Shown piece by piece: positions 17,253-27,161 of a stretch of 64,000 nucleotides of DNA; the first letter of the stretch is position 1; every line of letters starts with the position of its first letter. The notes beneath the pieces are model-generated. The model made no database searches. It saw only the letters and a list, made by a program, of their open reading frames with translations, and was not told the DNA's origin. The DNA comes from CATQHD01 sp965202675 (GTDB lineage: Bacteria; Actinomycetota; Acidimicrobiia; Spongiisociales; Spongiisociaceae), in the NCBI GenBank assembly GCA_965202675.1, contig OZ241842.1, forward strand, positions 2,790,001 through 2,854,000, written 5' to 3'. A program made the position numbers and the translations under genes.

Positions 17253-20200
17253 GCGCCGCCGCCCCCGCCCGGTTCGACCCCTCCGAGCCGCTCGGCCCCG
17301 GCCGGACGGTCATCGAGGCCAGCGCCGGCACCGGCAAGACCTTCACCATCACCGCCGCGGTAACCCGCCTCGTGGCCGAGGAGGGCCTGGCCCTGGAGGA
17401 GATACTGGTCGTAACCTTCACCAGGGCCGCAACCGCCGAGCTCAAGGACCGGGTCAGGAAACGGATGGTCGAGACCCTCCGCGCCCTCGAAGGCCGCCCC
17501 GCCGGCCCCGTAGACGATCACATGGACGAACACATGCGGGTGCTGCTCGACGCAGACGAAGAGGAGCTGCGCCGCCGCGCCGACCGGCTGGGCCAGGCGC
17601 TCAACAGCTTCGACCGGGCCCAGATATTCACCATCCACGGCTTCGCCATGCGCCTCCTCCGCAAGCTGGGGTTCCGCTCCCGCCTGCCCAGCGGCGCCGC
17701 GCCCGGCGACATAGACGAGATGCTGATCCGCCGCGCCGCCGGCGACCTGGCGCTGGCCCGCTTCGCCGACCCGGAGGGCACGGAGAAGGAGGAGGAAGGC
17801 GCCGCCGCCCCGATCGACCCGATCCCCCCCAAAGACCTCGCCGGCATCGGCAAGAAGCTGGCCGACACCCCCGACGCCCGCATCCTGCCCGACCCCGCCG
17901 CAGTCGAAGGCGGGATGCGCATCCGGGCGGAGCTGGCCCTGGAGATGAAGGAGCTGGCGGCCCGGCGGATGCGGGCGGCCCGGACGGTCACCTACGACGA
18001 CACCCTGGTGGAAGCCCGCGACGCGCTGGCCGACCCCGCCGTAGGAGAAGGAGCCAAGGAGCTGCTGCGGCGGCGCTACAAGGCCGCCATGGTCGACGAG
18101 TCCCAGGACACCGACCCCATCCAGTGGCAGGTCATCAGGGCCGTCTTCGACGATTCCCGCCTGGTGGTCATCGGCGACCCCAAACAGGCCATCTACTCCT
18201 TCCGCGGCGCCGACGTAGAGTCGTACCTGTCCGCCGCCTCCGGCGCCCACGCCCGCCGCACCCTCGACACCAACTGGCGCAGCGACGGCCCCCTCATCGA
18301 GGCGTTGGACTCCCTGCTGGCCGGCGCCTCCTTCGGCGACCCCCGCATCTCCTATATAAACGTGTCCCCCGCCGAGCAACACCGGCGGCCCCGCATCGAA
18401 GGCGCGGGCGCCCCGCTCCAGATACGCCGCTTCGCGGACGAATACCAGGGCCTGCGTTCCTACACCTGGAGCGGCCGGAAACACTTCTACGTCGGCGAGG
18501 TCAGGCGGGCGGCGGCCGCCGACGCCGCCGCCGAGATCGTGCATCTCCTAACCGGCGGCGTAACCCTGGAAGGCGAAGACGGCAGACGACCCCTGGCGCC
18601 GGGCGACATCGCCGTGCTGTGCCGCACCCGCCGCCAGGTCGACATGGTGCGCGAGGAGCTGGCCGCCCGGGGCGTCCCCTCGGTGGCGGCCCGCACCGGC
18701 GGGGTGTTCGCCTCCCCCGCCGCCGAGCAATGGCGGCGTTTCCTCTACGGCGTGGAGCGGCCCAACCGGATCGACTACGTGCGCATGGCGGCCGTCACCC
18801 CCCTGGCGGGCGCGGCCCTCGACGAGGCGGCCGCCCTCCGGGACGAGGACGCGCTCGCCTGGCAGCAGCGCTTCATCGGCTGGCGGGCCCTGCTGTACGG
18901 GCGGGGGGTGCCGGCGCTGCTGGGGGACGTGGACCGGACCACCCGCCTGGCGGCGAGGGTGCTGGCCGACCCAGGCGGCGAGCGGATGCTGACCGACCTG
19001 TTCCACATCGCCGAGGAGATGCACACGGCGTGGCGGCGGGGCCGGCTCGGCTCCCTGCTGGTGTGGCTGGAGGCCGCCATGGACGAGGCCGCCCGCAACG
19101 CCGACGCCAACGTAGAGGACCCCGAATCCCGCCAGCGCCGCCTGGAGACCGACGCCGCCGCCGTCCGGGTCCAGACCATCCACGCCGCCAAGGGCCTCGA
19201 ATACCCGGTGGTGCTGGCCCCCTACCTGTGGGACGTTCCGACCCGTCGCCCCGACATCCCCGTCTTCCACGACCCCGCCCCCGCCCCGCCCGGCGAGCCG
19301 CGCCCCCGCCTGGTCGACGTGGGCGGGCCGGACCTCGAAGCCCACCAGGAGGCGGCCATGGACGAGCAGGCGGCCGAGGAGAGCCGCCTGCTGTACGTGG
19401 CGCTGACCAGGGCGAAGCACCATCTGGTGATCTGGATGGTCGACCAGGTACGCGGCGCGGAGGAAACCATGCTCGGTCGACTGATCGGCGGGCCGGGCGA
19501 GCCGCGGCTCTCCCTGAAGGCCGGGAGGTCGGTCGTCCAGACCGTCCTGTCGGGGCCCGGGCCGCCCCTCCGCTACGAGGCGGGGGGCGCCGGCCTCCCC
19601 CCGCTGGACCTGGCCCGGCTGGAACGCCGGCTCGACTACCGATGGCAGCGGGTCTCGTTCTCGTCCCTTTCCCCGGGCCGCCCGCTCGCCGGGCGCGCCG
19701 ACACCGCCGAGCAGGCCGACCGGGTAGACGAGACCGACGAACCCGACGAGGCCGAAGAGGCCGCCGCCGTCCGCGCCGATGACGACGGCCCGCCGCCGGA
19801 GGCCGGAGGGGAGCTGCCGATGGGCGGCCTCCCGCGCGGGGCCCGCTTCGGCTCGCTGGTCCACGAGCTCTTCGACCGGGTTCCCTTCGACGCCCCGGAC
19901 CTCCCCGCCGCCGTCCGCGCCGAGCTCGACCGCCTGACCCGCCGGGCGGCGTGGGACTTCGACGCCGGCCTGCTGGTCGACGGGATAACCGCCGCCATGG
20001 ACACCCCCCTGGGGCCGGACGCCGGCGCCCCGACCCTCCGCGGCCTCGACCCGGCCCGCACCCTCAAGGAGATGAGCTTCGAGCTGCCCCTGCGCCCCGG
20101 GGCGGGGGCGCAAGCCCTCACCCTGGCCGACATCGCCGAGGCCGCCCTCGGCCATCTGCCCGGAGACGACCCGCACCGGCCCTACTTCGCCCTGCTCGCC

Positions 20201-20662
20201 GACCCCGATCAGCCCGATGTCGACCGCCGCCCCTTCCGGGGCTTCATGACCGGCGCCATCGACCTGACCGCCCTCCTGCCCGGCTCCGGCGGCCCCCGGT
20301 ACACGGTGATCGACTTCAAGTCGAACACCCTCCCCGCCCAGGGCGCCGCCCCCGCGCCCGCCGACTACGGGCCCCGGCCCCTCGCCGCCGCCATGAACCA
20401 CGGCAACTACCCCCTCCAGGCGCTCCTCTACCAGGCGGCCCTCCACCGTTACCTGCAATGGCGGCTCCCCGGCTACCGCCCCGAGGAGCATCTGGGCGGG
20501 TCGATGTACCTGTTCGTCCGCGGCATGGTCGGGCCCGGCACCCCGGTGGTGGAAGGCGGGCGCTGCGGGGTGGCGCGCTGGTCGCCGCCCCCGCAGATGA
20601 TCGCCGCGGTCAGCGATCTCTTCGCCGGAGGCGGAGCAAGCGGAGGAGGCGGGGGAGGATGA
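17249..20662 (+). CDS. recB: Exodeoxyribonuclease V subunit beta (RecB)
   Basis: 1137 aa; ATG overlaps the recC stop by four bases. UvrD-type 3'-5' helicase with C-terminal nuclease. Walker A ASAGTGKTFTI near residue 28, VDESQDTDPIQW near 283, DPKQAIYSFRGAD near 311, QTIHAAKGLEYPVVL near 645, and VALTRAKHHL near 713. After an acidic linker (~residues 815-850, Asp/Glu/Ala-rich), the RecB nuclease begins with GSLVHELFD and has the catalytic VIDFKSN (D-x-K) near 1020. The middle gene of recC-recB-recD; needed for double-strand break repair and degradation of foreign linear DNA. Confidence 0.96.
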   Translation: MSAAAPARFDPSEPLGPGRTVIEASAGTGKTFTITAAVTRLVAEEGLALEEILVVTFTRAATAELKDRVRKRMVETLRALEGRPAGPVDDHMDEHMRVLLDADEEELRRRADRLGQALNSFDRAQIFTIHGFAMRLLRKLGFRSRLPSGAAPGDIDEMLIRRAAGDLALARFADPEGTEKEEEGAAAPIDPIPPKDLAGIGKKLADTPDARILPDPAAVEGGMRIRAELALEMKELAARRMRAARTVTYDDTLVEARDALADPAVGEGAKELLRRRYKAAMVDESQDTDPIQWQVIRAVFDDSRLVVIGDPKQAIYSFRGADVESYLSAASGAHARRTLDTNWRSDGPLIEALDSLLAGASFGDPRISYINVSPAEQHRRPRIEGAGAPLQIRRFADEYQGLRSYTWSGRKHFYVGEVRRAAAADAAAEIVHLLTGGVTLEGEDGRRPLAPGDIAVLCRTRRQVDMVREELAARGVPSVAARTGGVFASPAAEQWRRFLYGVERPNRIDYVRMAAVTPLAGAALDEAAALRDEDALAWQQRFIGWRALLYGRGVPALLGDVDRTTRLAARVLADPGGERMLTDLFHIAEEMHTAWRRGRLGSLLVWLEAAMDEAARNADANVEDPESRQRRLETDAAAVRVQTIHAAKGLEYPVVLAPYLWDVPTRRPDIPVFHDPAPAPPGEPRPRLVDVGGPDLEAHQEAAMDEQAAEESRLLYVALTRAKHHLVIWMVDQVRGAEETMLGRLIGGPGEPRLSLKAGRSVVQTVLSGPGPPLRYEAGGAGLPPLDLARLERRLDYRWQRVSFSSLSPGRPLAGRADTAEQADRVDETDEPDEAEEAAAVRADDDGPPPEAGGELPMGGLPRGARFGSLVHELFDRVPFDAPDLPAAVRAELDRLTRRAAWDFDAGLLVDGITAAMDTPLGPDAGAPTLRGLDPARTLKEMSFELPLRPGAGAQALTLADIAEAALGHLPGDDPHRPYFALLADPDQPDVDRRPFRGFMTGAIDLTALLPGSGGPRYTVIDFKSNTLPAQGAAPAPADYGPRPLAAAMNHGNYPLQALLYQAALHRYLQWRLPGYRPEEHLGGSMYLFVRGMVGPGTPVVEGGRCGVARWSPPPQMIAAVSDLFAGGGASGGGGGG

Positions 20663-20666
20663 GGGC

Positions 20667-22550
20667 ATGACCGCCGACGCCCGGCCCGCCGATCTGTTCG
20701 ACCCGGCCGCCGCCGACAGCCGGACGGTGGTCGGCGCCTCCGGCCTGACCGCGCTTTTCAACCAGGCCGGGGTCCTGTCGCCCCTCGACGTCCACGCCGC
20801 CGCGGCCGCCGCCCGCCTGTGCGGCGAGGAGGACCCGAGGGCCGCCCTGGCGGCCGCCCTGGCGGTGCGGGGCGCCCGCCTCGGCAACGTATGCATCGAC
20901 CCCGCCGCCCAGCGCGGGTCCGTCGCGGTGGAGGGCGGGGATCCGGAGGCGGTCGACGCCCTTCCGTGGCCCGATCCGGACGAATGGATGGAGGCGCTGG
21001 CGGGCGGCCGGCTGGCGGGCGGCGCCGACGAGGGCCGCCCCCTGGTGATCGAAGGCGGGCGGCTCTACCTGGAGCGGTACTACCGGTACGAGGACCTGGT
21101 GGGCGGCCTGATCGAAGCCCGCGCCGCCGCCCCGCCCGCCGGCCCGGCCCCGGAGATCGAGGCGGCCCTGAAGCGGCTGCTCCCGCCCGCCGCCGGCGGG
21201 GGCGGCCCCAACCTCCAGCACCGGGCGGCCCGGACGGCCCTGTCGGGGCGCTTCACGGTCATCGCCGGCGGGCCCGGCACCGGCAAGACCTACACCGTGG
21301 CCAGGCTGCTGGCCGCCCTGGCCCACGGAGACGGCCCGTTCCCCCGGACGGCGCTGTGCGCCCCCACCGGCAAGGCCGCCGCCCGGCTGGGCGAGGAGGC
21401 GGCCGAGCACGCCGCCCGCCTGGGCGGCCCCATCGCCGAGGAGCTGGAAGGCCTCCGGGCCAACACCGGCACCATCCACCGGCTGCTCGGCTGGGCGCAC
21501 GGGCGGGGCCGCTTCCGGCACAACGAGCGCAACCGCCTGCCCCACGACCTGGTGATCGTGGACGAGATGTCGATGGTGTCGCTGCCGCTGGCGGCCAAGC
21601 TGCTGTCGGCCGTGCGAGACGACGCGGCGGTGGTGCTGGCGGGCGACCCCTACCAGCTCGAATCGATCGAGGCGGGCACCGTGCTGGCCGACATCACCGG
21701 CCCCGCCGCCCGCGGCGGCAGCGGCGGCAGCGGCCGACCGTTCGGCCCGGCCCCGCCCATCGCCGGCCGGGTCGTGGTGCTGCAGCGGGTCCGCCGCTAC
21801 GAGGAGGGGGGCGGGATCGCCGCCCTCGCCGAGGCGGTCCGCTCGGGCGACGCCGGCCTGACCCTGGAAATCCTGGGCGCTGGCCTCGAAGACGTGAAAT
21901 GGGTGAAGGACCCGTCGGGGGAGGGGTTCGGCGCGCTGTGGGGGCGGCTGATCGCCGGCCGGGTCCGGATGGTGGAGGAGGCGAAGCGCCCCGGCGGGGC
22001 GGCCAAGGCGCTCGAGCAGCTCCGCCGGACGGCGGTGCTGTGCGCCCACCGCGAGGGCACGGGCAGCGTCGAGCACTGGCGGCGGGGCATCGAATCGGCG
22101 CTCGACAAGCGGTTCCCCGGCCTCCGCTACGGGGGCCCCTGGTACCCGGGCCGCCCGGTGATGATCACCAGCAACGACTACAACCTGAACCTCTACAACG
22201 GCGACATCGGCGCGGCGGCGGTGCGGGCCGACGGCGGCCTCGAGGTGGTGTTCGACCGGGGCGCCGCCTTCCAGCCCGGCTACCTGGGCGACCACGCCAC
22301 CGTCCACGCCATGACCATCCACAAGAGCCAGGGCTCCCAGTTCGAGCGGGTGCTGGTCTCCCTCCCCCCCGCCTCCTCCCGCCTGCTGACGAGAGAGCTC
22401 CTCTACACCGCCGTAACCCGGGCCTCCGGGTCGGTGACCCTCATAGGCGGCGAATCGGTGATCCGCCGCGCCGTAGAGCGCTCCGTCCAGCGCGCCTCCG
22501 GCCTCGGCGCCCGGCTGTGGGGGCGGGGCAGTGCATCCGCTCGGTCATGA
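20667..22550 (+). CDS. recD: Exodeoxyribonuclease V subunit alpha (RecD)
   Basis: 627 aa, 5'-3' helicase subunit of RecBCD. ATG 20667 follows recB by four bases with GGAGG inside the recB end as ribosome site. Walker A AGGPGTGKTYTVARL near residue 204, VIVDEMSMVSL near 297, LAGDPYQLESIEAG near 327 and a C-terminal MTIHKSQGSQFERVLV plus YTAVTRASGSVTL, the usual RecD motifs. Gly/Ala-rich linker around residue 350. Length matches E. coli RecD (608). Ends the recCBD operon. Confidence 0.95.
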   Translation: MTADARPADLFDPAAADSRTVVGASGLTALFNQAGVLSPLDVHAAAAAARLCGEEDPRAALAAALAVRGARLGNVCIDPAAQRGSVAVEGGDPEAVDALPWPDPDEWMEALAGGRLAGGADEGRPLVIEGGRLYLERYYRYEDLVGGLIEARAAAPPAGPAPEIEAALKRLLPPAAGGGGPNLQHRAARTALSGRFTVIAGGPGTGKTYTVARLLAALAHGDGPFPRTALCAPTGKAAARLGEEAAEHAARLGGPIAEELEGLRANTGTIHRLLGWAHGRGRFRHNERNRLPHDLVIVDEMSMVSLPLAAKLLSAVRDDAAVVLAGDPYQLESIEAGTVLADITGPAARGGSGGSGRPFGPAPPIAGRVVVLQRVRRYEEGGGIAALAEAVRSGDAGLTLEILGAGLEDVKWVKDPSGEGFGALWGRLIAGRVRMVEEAKRPGGAAKALEQLRRTAVLCAHREGTGSVEHWRRGIESALDKRFPGLRYGGPWYPGRPVMITSNDYNLNLYNGDIGAAAVRADGGLEVVFDRGAAFQPGYLGDHATVHAMTIHKSQGSQFERVLVSLPPASSRLLTRELLYTAVTRASGSVTLIGGESVIRRAVERSVQRASGLGARLWGRGSASARS

Positions 22551-22846
22551 CCGCGGGCCCCTGCCCCGACCCCGGCGGGGTTTGGCGCCATCCTCGTAGA
22601 TCACCTCCCGCCCGCGGCCGCCGTCACCGCATCGGACCCCCGGCTGTGATATTCGGGCGGGGGGGGGGGAGGGCTTCCGACGCTCCGCCATTGTGATAAA
22701 TACCCACTTGACCTGGGGTTTTACCGATCACCGAGAAAGGTTAGCCGTCAAGGGATCTATGTGTTAGGATGGTGTCCGAGTCCGGAGACTTGTGTGCCCG
22801 GTCTGCCCTGTAAGCTAGTGCAGAAATGAGAAGGAGGAGCCTTCAG
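22551..22846 (+). other. recD-SLH1 intergenic region with likely SLH1 promoter
   Basis: 296 bp. It has a TGTGATATTCGGG motif (22645-22657), a long G run, and near 22763-22769 a TGTTAGGAT segment that recurs as TGTTAGGCT at 27123 upstream of the second SLH gene, so it may be a -10 or other shared control site. The ribosome site AAGGAGG (22831-22837) fixes the SLH1 start at ATG 22847. Upstream sequence otherwise differs completely from that of the second copy. Confidence 0.45.
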
Positions 22847-25800
22847 ATGGCTACTAACAGGATGTGCCGGCAGTCGTGGTTGGCTGTGTTGGCTGTGTTG
22901 GGTTTGGTCGGCGGTTTGCTGGCTGTTGGTTCGGTTGGGCCGGTGGGGGCTGTGGATGGTACGGCTGACAACGAGGCGCAGTATTCGGCGTGTGTGGGGC
23001 CGGCGTTGGAGTCGCGGGGTTTGACCGATGTTGAGGGGTCGTTTGCTGAGGATGCGGTGAACTGCTTGGCGCATTATGGGGTGACGACGGGGCGGACGGC
23101 GACGACGTATGATCCGGGGTCGCCGGTGTTGCGTTGGCAGATGGCTTTGTTCTTGGCGAGGGCGGCTGGTCCGGCGGGGGTGTCGTTGCCGGCGAATCCG
23201 CCGGGGGGGTTCACGGACGCGGCGGGGTTGCCTGAGGGTACGGTGACGGCGATTAACCAGATGGCGGATTTGGGGGTGATGCCGGGGTTTTCTGGTACGG
23301 TGTTTTCGCCTTATACGAATGTGACGAGGGCGCAGATGGCTTTTATGTTGGACGCGTTTTTGGGTGAGGCGACTATTGGGTTGGGCGCTTTTGCTGGTGA
23401 GGTGTATGAGTTGTCTGAGGTTTCGCCTGATGATGATGTGTTCGATGATATCGGTCAGGTGACCCGTGGTGAGTACTCGGCGATTCGGCGGATGTTCGAG
23501 GTGGGGGTGGCCCGTGGGACGTCGGATGACAGTTTTTCGCCGCAGGGTTTGGTGACGCGTGCGCAGATGGCTGTGTTTATTACGCGGATGTTGGCGCATA
23601 CGGTGGCTCGTCCGGCGGGGTTGACGCTGCAGGTGTCGGAGGATTCGATCACGACGGAGGAGACGGTGGAGGTGGCTGTTTCGGTGCGGGGGACCGATTT
23701 GATGCCTGTGGAGGACAGGCGGGTGGATGTTTTCCAGGCGACTGATCCGGATGAGGCGTTCGGGCCTGACGGGCGTTGTGTGAGTGATGCGGCGACGGCT
23801 ACCGCGGGGGGCGGTTTGTGTGAGATCGCGTTCGGGGATGAGGTTACTGATCCTTCGGGTGATTGGGTGACGGAGGTGGATCCGGGGGATGATTCGGTGA
23901 CGATCTGGGCTTGGACGGGTGATTTGGGGGATCGTTACGACGCGGATGATATGACGGCGCCGTCGGTGCGGGTTATGGTTACCAAGCCTGGGGTGAAGCT
24001 GAGGGTTACCGATGATATGCCGGCGAATGCTACGGCGTTGAAGTTCGGGGACACGGTTACGTTCACTGTTCAGGTGGTGGACGAGGACGGTAATGCGGTG
24101 GCGTTGAAGGATGTGTCGTTCACTGTTAATTCGGCCGAGACGGAGGAGAGCGCCGCTGCGGGTGCTACTCCTACGTCGACGTCTGGGTCTTCGGGTTATA
24201 AGACGGACGAGGACGGCAAGGTCGAGTTGGAGTACCGTCGGAACGACCCGCGGTCGGGTTCGCAGTCCACTGGTGATATGTCCCGTCTGGATCTGGACAT
24301 CGGCGCGGGGAAGAAGGGCACCGCGACGTTCGCTCTGGAGGATAAGACCACTCTGATGAAGGCCGGCGCCGACGGGGCCGGTGAGGCGGACGCGGCGGCG
24401 GTTTGGCGGGACGCGGCGGCGGTGCCGTCGGTTCTGAAGCTGACGCAGGCGGTTGAGTATCACGAGGCGTCGGCGGCGAACCGGGGTACGGCGAACACGG
24501 TTGTGGCTACGTTGACCGATCAGTACGGGGGTCCGGTGTCGCGTCAGGTGATCGAGTTTTCTTCTGACGACTCGGCCGGTGTCGGCGGGACGCGTACGGT
24601 TGCCGGGGAGTCGGTTGCCGGGTTGTTGTTCGATCCGGGCAGCGAGGCGGTCCGTGTGTTCACGGGTTCGAGCCGTTATACGCGGACGACGAACCGGCGG
24701 GGTGTGGCTTCGCTGTCTTATCAGCGGGCTTCGGCCGACAGCGGGATCGAGGCGATCTTGGCTGTGGCCCGGTTGGGAACCGCCGCGACGAACGATGACA
24801 TCACCGCGGATCGGGTGTATCACTACTGGGCGGTCGAGCCGGGCAACGGTGACTCCGCGGCCGGTCGGATCCTGAAAGCGGACACGGAGAACAACCGGTT
24901 GATCCTGGCCGAGGCGAACGGGCCGATCACGTTGGTGAAGTACGACAGCAACGATCAGCTGAACTCGACCTCGGGGGCGGTGTTGCTCGCTGATTTCGAG
25001 AAGGAACTCGACGCGTCGGACACGATGGCGAAGTACGCGTCGGTGTCGGCTTATCAGACCGCGTCGAAGAACGTGAGCCGGTTCACCTCGGAGGAGGATC
25101 CCCTCGAGGCGGTTGCGTCCTACCCGGCGGCTTCCCACGACCCGGGTTCCAACAGGGTAGGCACCGCCGCCGAGGGCTGGTTCGGGCACACGTTCTCTGT
25201 TGCCAAGGGCGTCATCGTGGTCGGTGCGCCCGAGGAGAACAGCGACGCCAACACTGCGGGCGCCGGGAAGGTGTACATCTACGAAACCCCCGGCGACACG
25301 ACCCCGATTGTGTTGACCATGGATTCGCCTGCCGCCGGCAACAACTACGGCCAGGCCGTGGCGCTTTCCGACGACGGCAACGTCGTGGTGGCCTCCAGTC
25401 CGGGCCTGGGCGAGAGCGTGATGGTGGACCAAAAAGCCGACGACGCGACCTGGGCTACGGAGTTCGGCAGCGACGACTCCGGTGTCTTCGGCGGTGACAA
25501 CAACGACAGCACGGCCCTCGGGACGCCCAGTTTCACGACGGCGGGCGGAGCGGTGTCCGGTATCGTGACGTCGGACCGGACCGCCGCGGCCGAGCGTGGA
25601 TTCGGTGAGTCGTTGGCTGTCTCCGGGGACGGGCAGGTGATAGTGGTCGGCGCGCCGAGTGACAGCATCACCAGTGGAGTTCACACCAGGGGCGGCACCG
25701 GGCTCGGCCACGTGTACTTCCAGGCTGCCAGTGAAACGGATTGGGATCGGGCTACCCGGCCCACGTCGTGGCTGACCTCCTCCAGCACCTACACGGTCGG

Positions 25801-26623
25801 AATGGTCCATTCGATCGAGATCGGTGTAACGACCGGCGACACTGTGTCCAACTACGGCGGCAACGGAGCTATCGCCATCAGCAAGAACGGCAAGATCATC
25901 GCGGTCGGCACTCCTGAAGCCAACATCGGCGACGCCGACAACGCCGGAGCGGTCTACGTGTATTCCATCGGCACCCAAGACATCCAGGAATGGCGGTACG
26001 ACATCCGGGCGAATGCCAAGCTGACCGCCTCCGTCACCGACGCCGATCCTGCCCTCAATGCCGGCACCGCCGGTGAGATGCTCGGCGCGGCGATAGACAT
26101 CAGCGACGACGGCCTGACCATCGTGGCGACCGCCCCCGGAACCGGCAAGGTGTACGTGTTCGAAGCCGACGGAGGAGTCTGGGGCACTACCGGTAGCACC
26201 GCCCCCGAACCGGATCCGGCCACTCCCAAGGCGACTATCACCGGCGTCGCCTCGGACTACGCCGAGTCCGACCTCCCGGTAGGCCGCAACATCGCTATCA
26301 AGGGCGACGCTTCGGAGATCGTGGTCGGCAACGGCGGCAAAGCCGCGGGCGACTGGCGCGGTTCCGTGTCGCTCTACAAAAAGCCCACCGGCGATGACGG
26401 CTGGGCCGACACGTCGACCCCCGACATGGAATGGATCGGCCAGACGGCCAACCAGCGGTTCGGCTGGCAGGTCGCCTACGACCAGTCCAACGGCGACATC
26501 TACGCCTCCGGCTACACACCCGTCTACGGCACCGACACCATGGGCACCGCCGACGACACAAGCGACGACACCCGAGTCGTCGAAACCGCCGAGTACACCA
26601 TCTACCGCATCAACCGCAACTAA
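22847..26623 (+). CDS. SLH-domain surface protein with Ig-like and beta-propeller parts, copy 1
   Basis: 1258 aa. Start ATG 22847 (AAGGAGG at 22831); only residues 1-7 differ from copy 2. Signal peptide with hydrophobic core WLAVLAVLGLVGGLLAV, cleavage near residue 36. Three SLH repeats (about 60-105, 118-175, 195-255; e.g. FSPYTNVTRAQMAFML and FSPQGLVTRAQMAVFI) should anchor it to the cell-wall polymer. Ig/invasin-like domains follow (about 256-660; DTVTFTVQVVDEDGNAV, NTVVATLTDQYGGPVS). The C-terminal ~490 residues contain 6-7 FG-GAP-like blades (GESLAVSGDGQVIVVGAPSD, ISKNGKIIAVGTPEA, ISDDGLTIVATAPG), predicting a beta-propeller binding surface. Codon third positions shift from G/T-rich to C-rich at about 24.9-25.1 kb. 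Probably an S-layer or adhesin protein; partner unknown. Confidence 0.88.
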   Translation: MATNRMCRQSWLAVLAVLGLVGGLLAVGSVGPVGAVDGTADNEAQYSACVGPALESRGLTDVEGSFAEDAVNCLAHYGVTTGRTATTYDPGSPVLRWQMALFLARAAGPAGVSLPANPPGGFTDAAGLPEGTVTAINQMADLGVMPGFSGTVFSPYTNVTRAQMAFMLDAFLGEATIGLGAFAGEVYELSEVSPDDDVFDDIGQVTRGEYSAIRRMFEVGVARGTSDDSFSPQGLVTRAQMAVFITRMLAHTVARPAGLTLQVSEDSITTEETVEVAVSVRGTDLMPVEDRRVDVFQATDPDEAFGPDGRCVSDAATATAGGGLCEIAFGDEVTDPSGDWVTEVDPGDDSVTIWAWTGDLGDRYDADDMTAPSVRVMVTKPGVKLRVTDDMPANATALKFGDTVTFTVQVVDEDGNAVALKDVSFTVNSAETEESAAAGATPTSTSGSSGYKTDEDGKVELEYRRNDPRSGSQSTGDMSRLDLDIGAGKKGTATFALEDKTTLMKAGADGAGEADAAAVWRDAAAVPSVLKLTQAVEYHEASAANRGTANTVVATLTDQYGGPVSRQVIEFSSDDSAGVGGTRTVAGESVAGLLFDPGSEAVRVFTGSSRYTRTTNRRGVASLSYQRASADSGIEAILAVARLGTAATNDDITADRVYHYWAVEPGNGDSAAGRILKADTENNRLILAEANGPITLVKYDSNDQLNSTSGAVLLADFEKELDASDTMAKYASVSAYQTASKNVSRFTSEEDPLEAVASYPAASHDPGSNRVGTAAEGWFGHTFSVAKGVIVVGAPEENSDANTAGAGKVYIYETPGDTTPIVLTMDSPAAGNNYGQAVALSDDGNVVVASSPGLGESVMVDQKADDATWATEFGSDDSGVFGGDNNDSTALGTPSFTTAGGAVSGIVTSDRTAAAERGFGESLAVSGDGQVIVVGAPSDSITSGVHTRGGTGLGHVYFQAASETDWDRATRPTSWLTSSSTYTVGMVHSIEIGVTTGDTVSNYGGNGAIAISKNGKIIAVGTPEANIGDADNAGAVYVYSIGTQDIQEWRYDIRANAKLTASVTDADPALNAGTAGEMLGAAIDISDDGLTIVATAPGTGKVYVFEADGGVWGTTGSTAPEPDPATPKATITGVASDYAESDLPVGRNIAIKGDASEIVVGNGGKAAGDWRGSVSLYKKPTGDDGWADTSTPDMEWIGQTANQRFGWQVAYDQSNGDIYASGYTPVYGTDTMGTADDTSDDTRVVETAEYTIYRINRN

Positions 26624-26889
26624 ACAACCCACACAGACCAACACACGGAAGGGCCCCCACCACGGGGGCCCTTCCCCCCTTTTTCACCCCCGGCCCCCGG
26701 CCCCGGGGGAGGAGTATGGGTGATGCGCAGACTGGAATTGGTTCGGGCGCGCCGACGAGCCGCACAGCGGCGAACGTCAGCGACGACAGCGCCATGAACG
26801 CGGCGACCGCCCCCGGATCCGACAAGATCTTACGTGTCCGAGGTGTCCGCGCTCTCGGCTGGTCGAATACCCCCTCCCCAAAGGTCCCC
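22868..26889 (+). repeat. Tandem duplication unit, copy 1
   Basis: From the CGGCAGTCGTGG at 22868 the sequence matches 27183 onward with a constant offset of 4315 through the stop codon. By eye I saw no substitution. Downstream the match continues with small indels (in the terminator tail and a GC run; about 16 bases lost between two GATCT copies near 26828) and ends near 26889. Confidence 0.85.
26647..26684 (+). terminator. Rho-independent terminator of SLH copy 1
   Basis: Perfect 12-bp stem GGAAGGGCCCCC / GGGGGCCCTTCC with 5-base loop ACCAC, followed by CCCCTTTTT. Located 24 bases after the stop codon. Confidence 0.9.
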
Positions 26890-27081
26890 ACCAACGGGGC
26901 CGGCTGGTAGGCGCGGGCCCAGGCTCATCGGGCTGGGAGGCGGCCGTGCCGGCAGACCAACACCCGGAAAGGCCCCCGCACAGGGGGCCCTTCCCGTCAC
27001 CCTCGGCCCCCCGCCCCCCGGCCCAGGGGGAGGGGGTATGGGTGATGTGTGGGTCGGGAAGCACGATGGGGCAGTCGGTTG
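26685..27081 (+). other. Spacer between SLH copies: paralogue remnant and second terminator
   Basis: The start of the spacer (to 26889) is a shortened copy of the decayed beta-propeller tail also found at 31010-31207. From about 26909 it is a different module that recurs at 34841-35040, including a second GGAAAGGCCCCC / GGGGGCCCTTCC-type hairpin (26966-26993) without a clear T run. No gene. Confidence 0.65.
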
Positions 27082-27111
27082 TTGACAGCGTTGCTGTGTT
27101 TGATGTATAGT
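27082..27111 (+). promoter_or_regulatory. Strong sigma70-type promoter of SLH copy 2
   Basis: TTGACA (27082-27087), 18-base spacer, TATAGT (27106-27111). Start of transcription is expected near 27118, giving a ~44-base leader with ribosome site AGGAGGGG (27151-27158) before ATG 27162. No equivalent exists in front of copy 1, so the two identical genes are under different promoters. Confidence 0.75.
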
Positions 27112-27161
27112 GTCCGCATCCGGTGTTAGGCTGGGTGTGTGTCTATTGACAGGAGGGGCTG

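Noticed and set aside
15467..20896. Long alternative-frame and antisense open frames over recC, recB and recD (for example 15467-17188 and 18548-20896)
   Set aside because: Arg/Pro-rich shadow frames typical of high-GC DNA; recCBD motifs are complete in the chosen frames.
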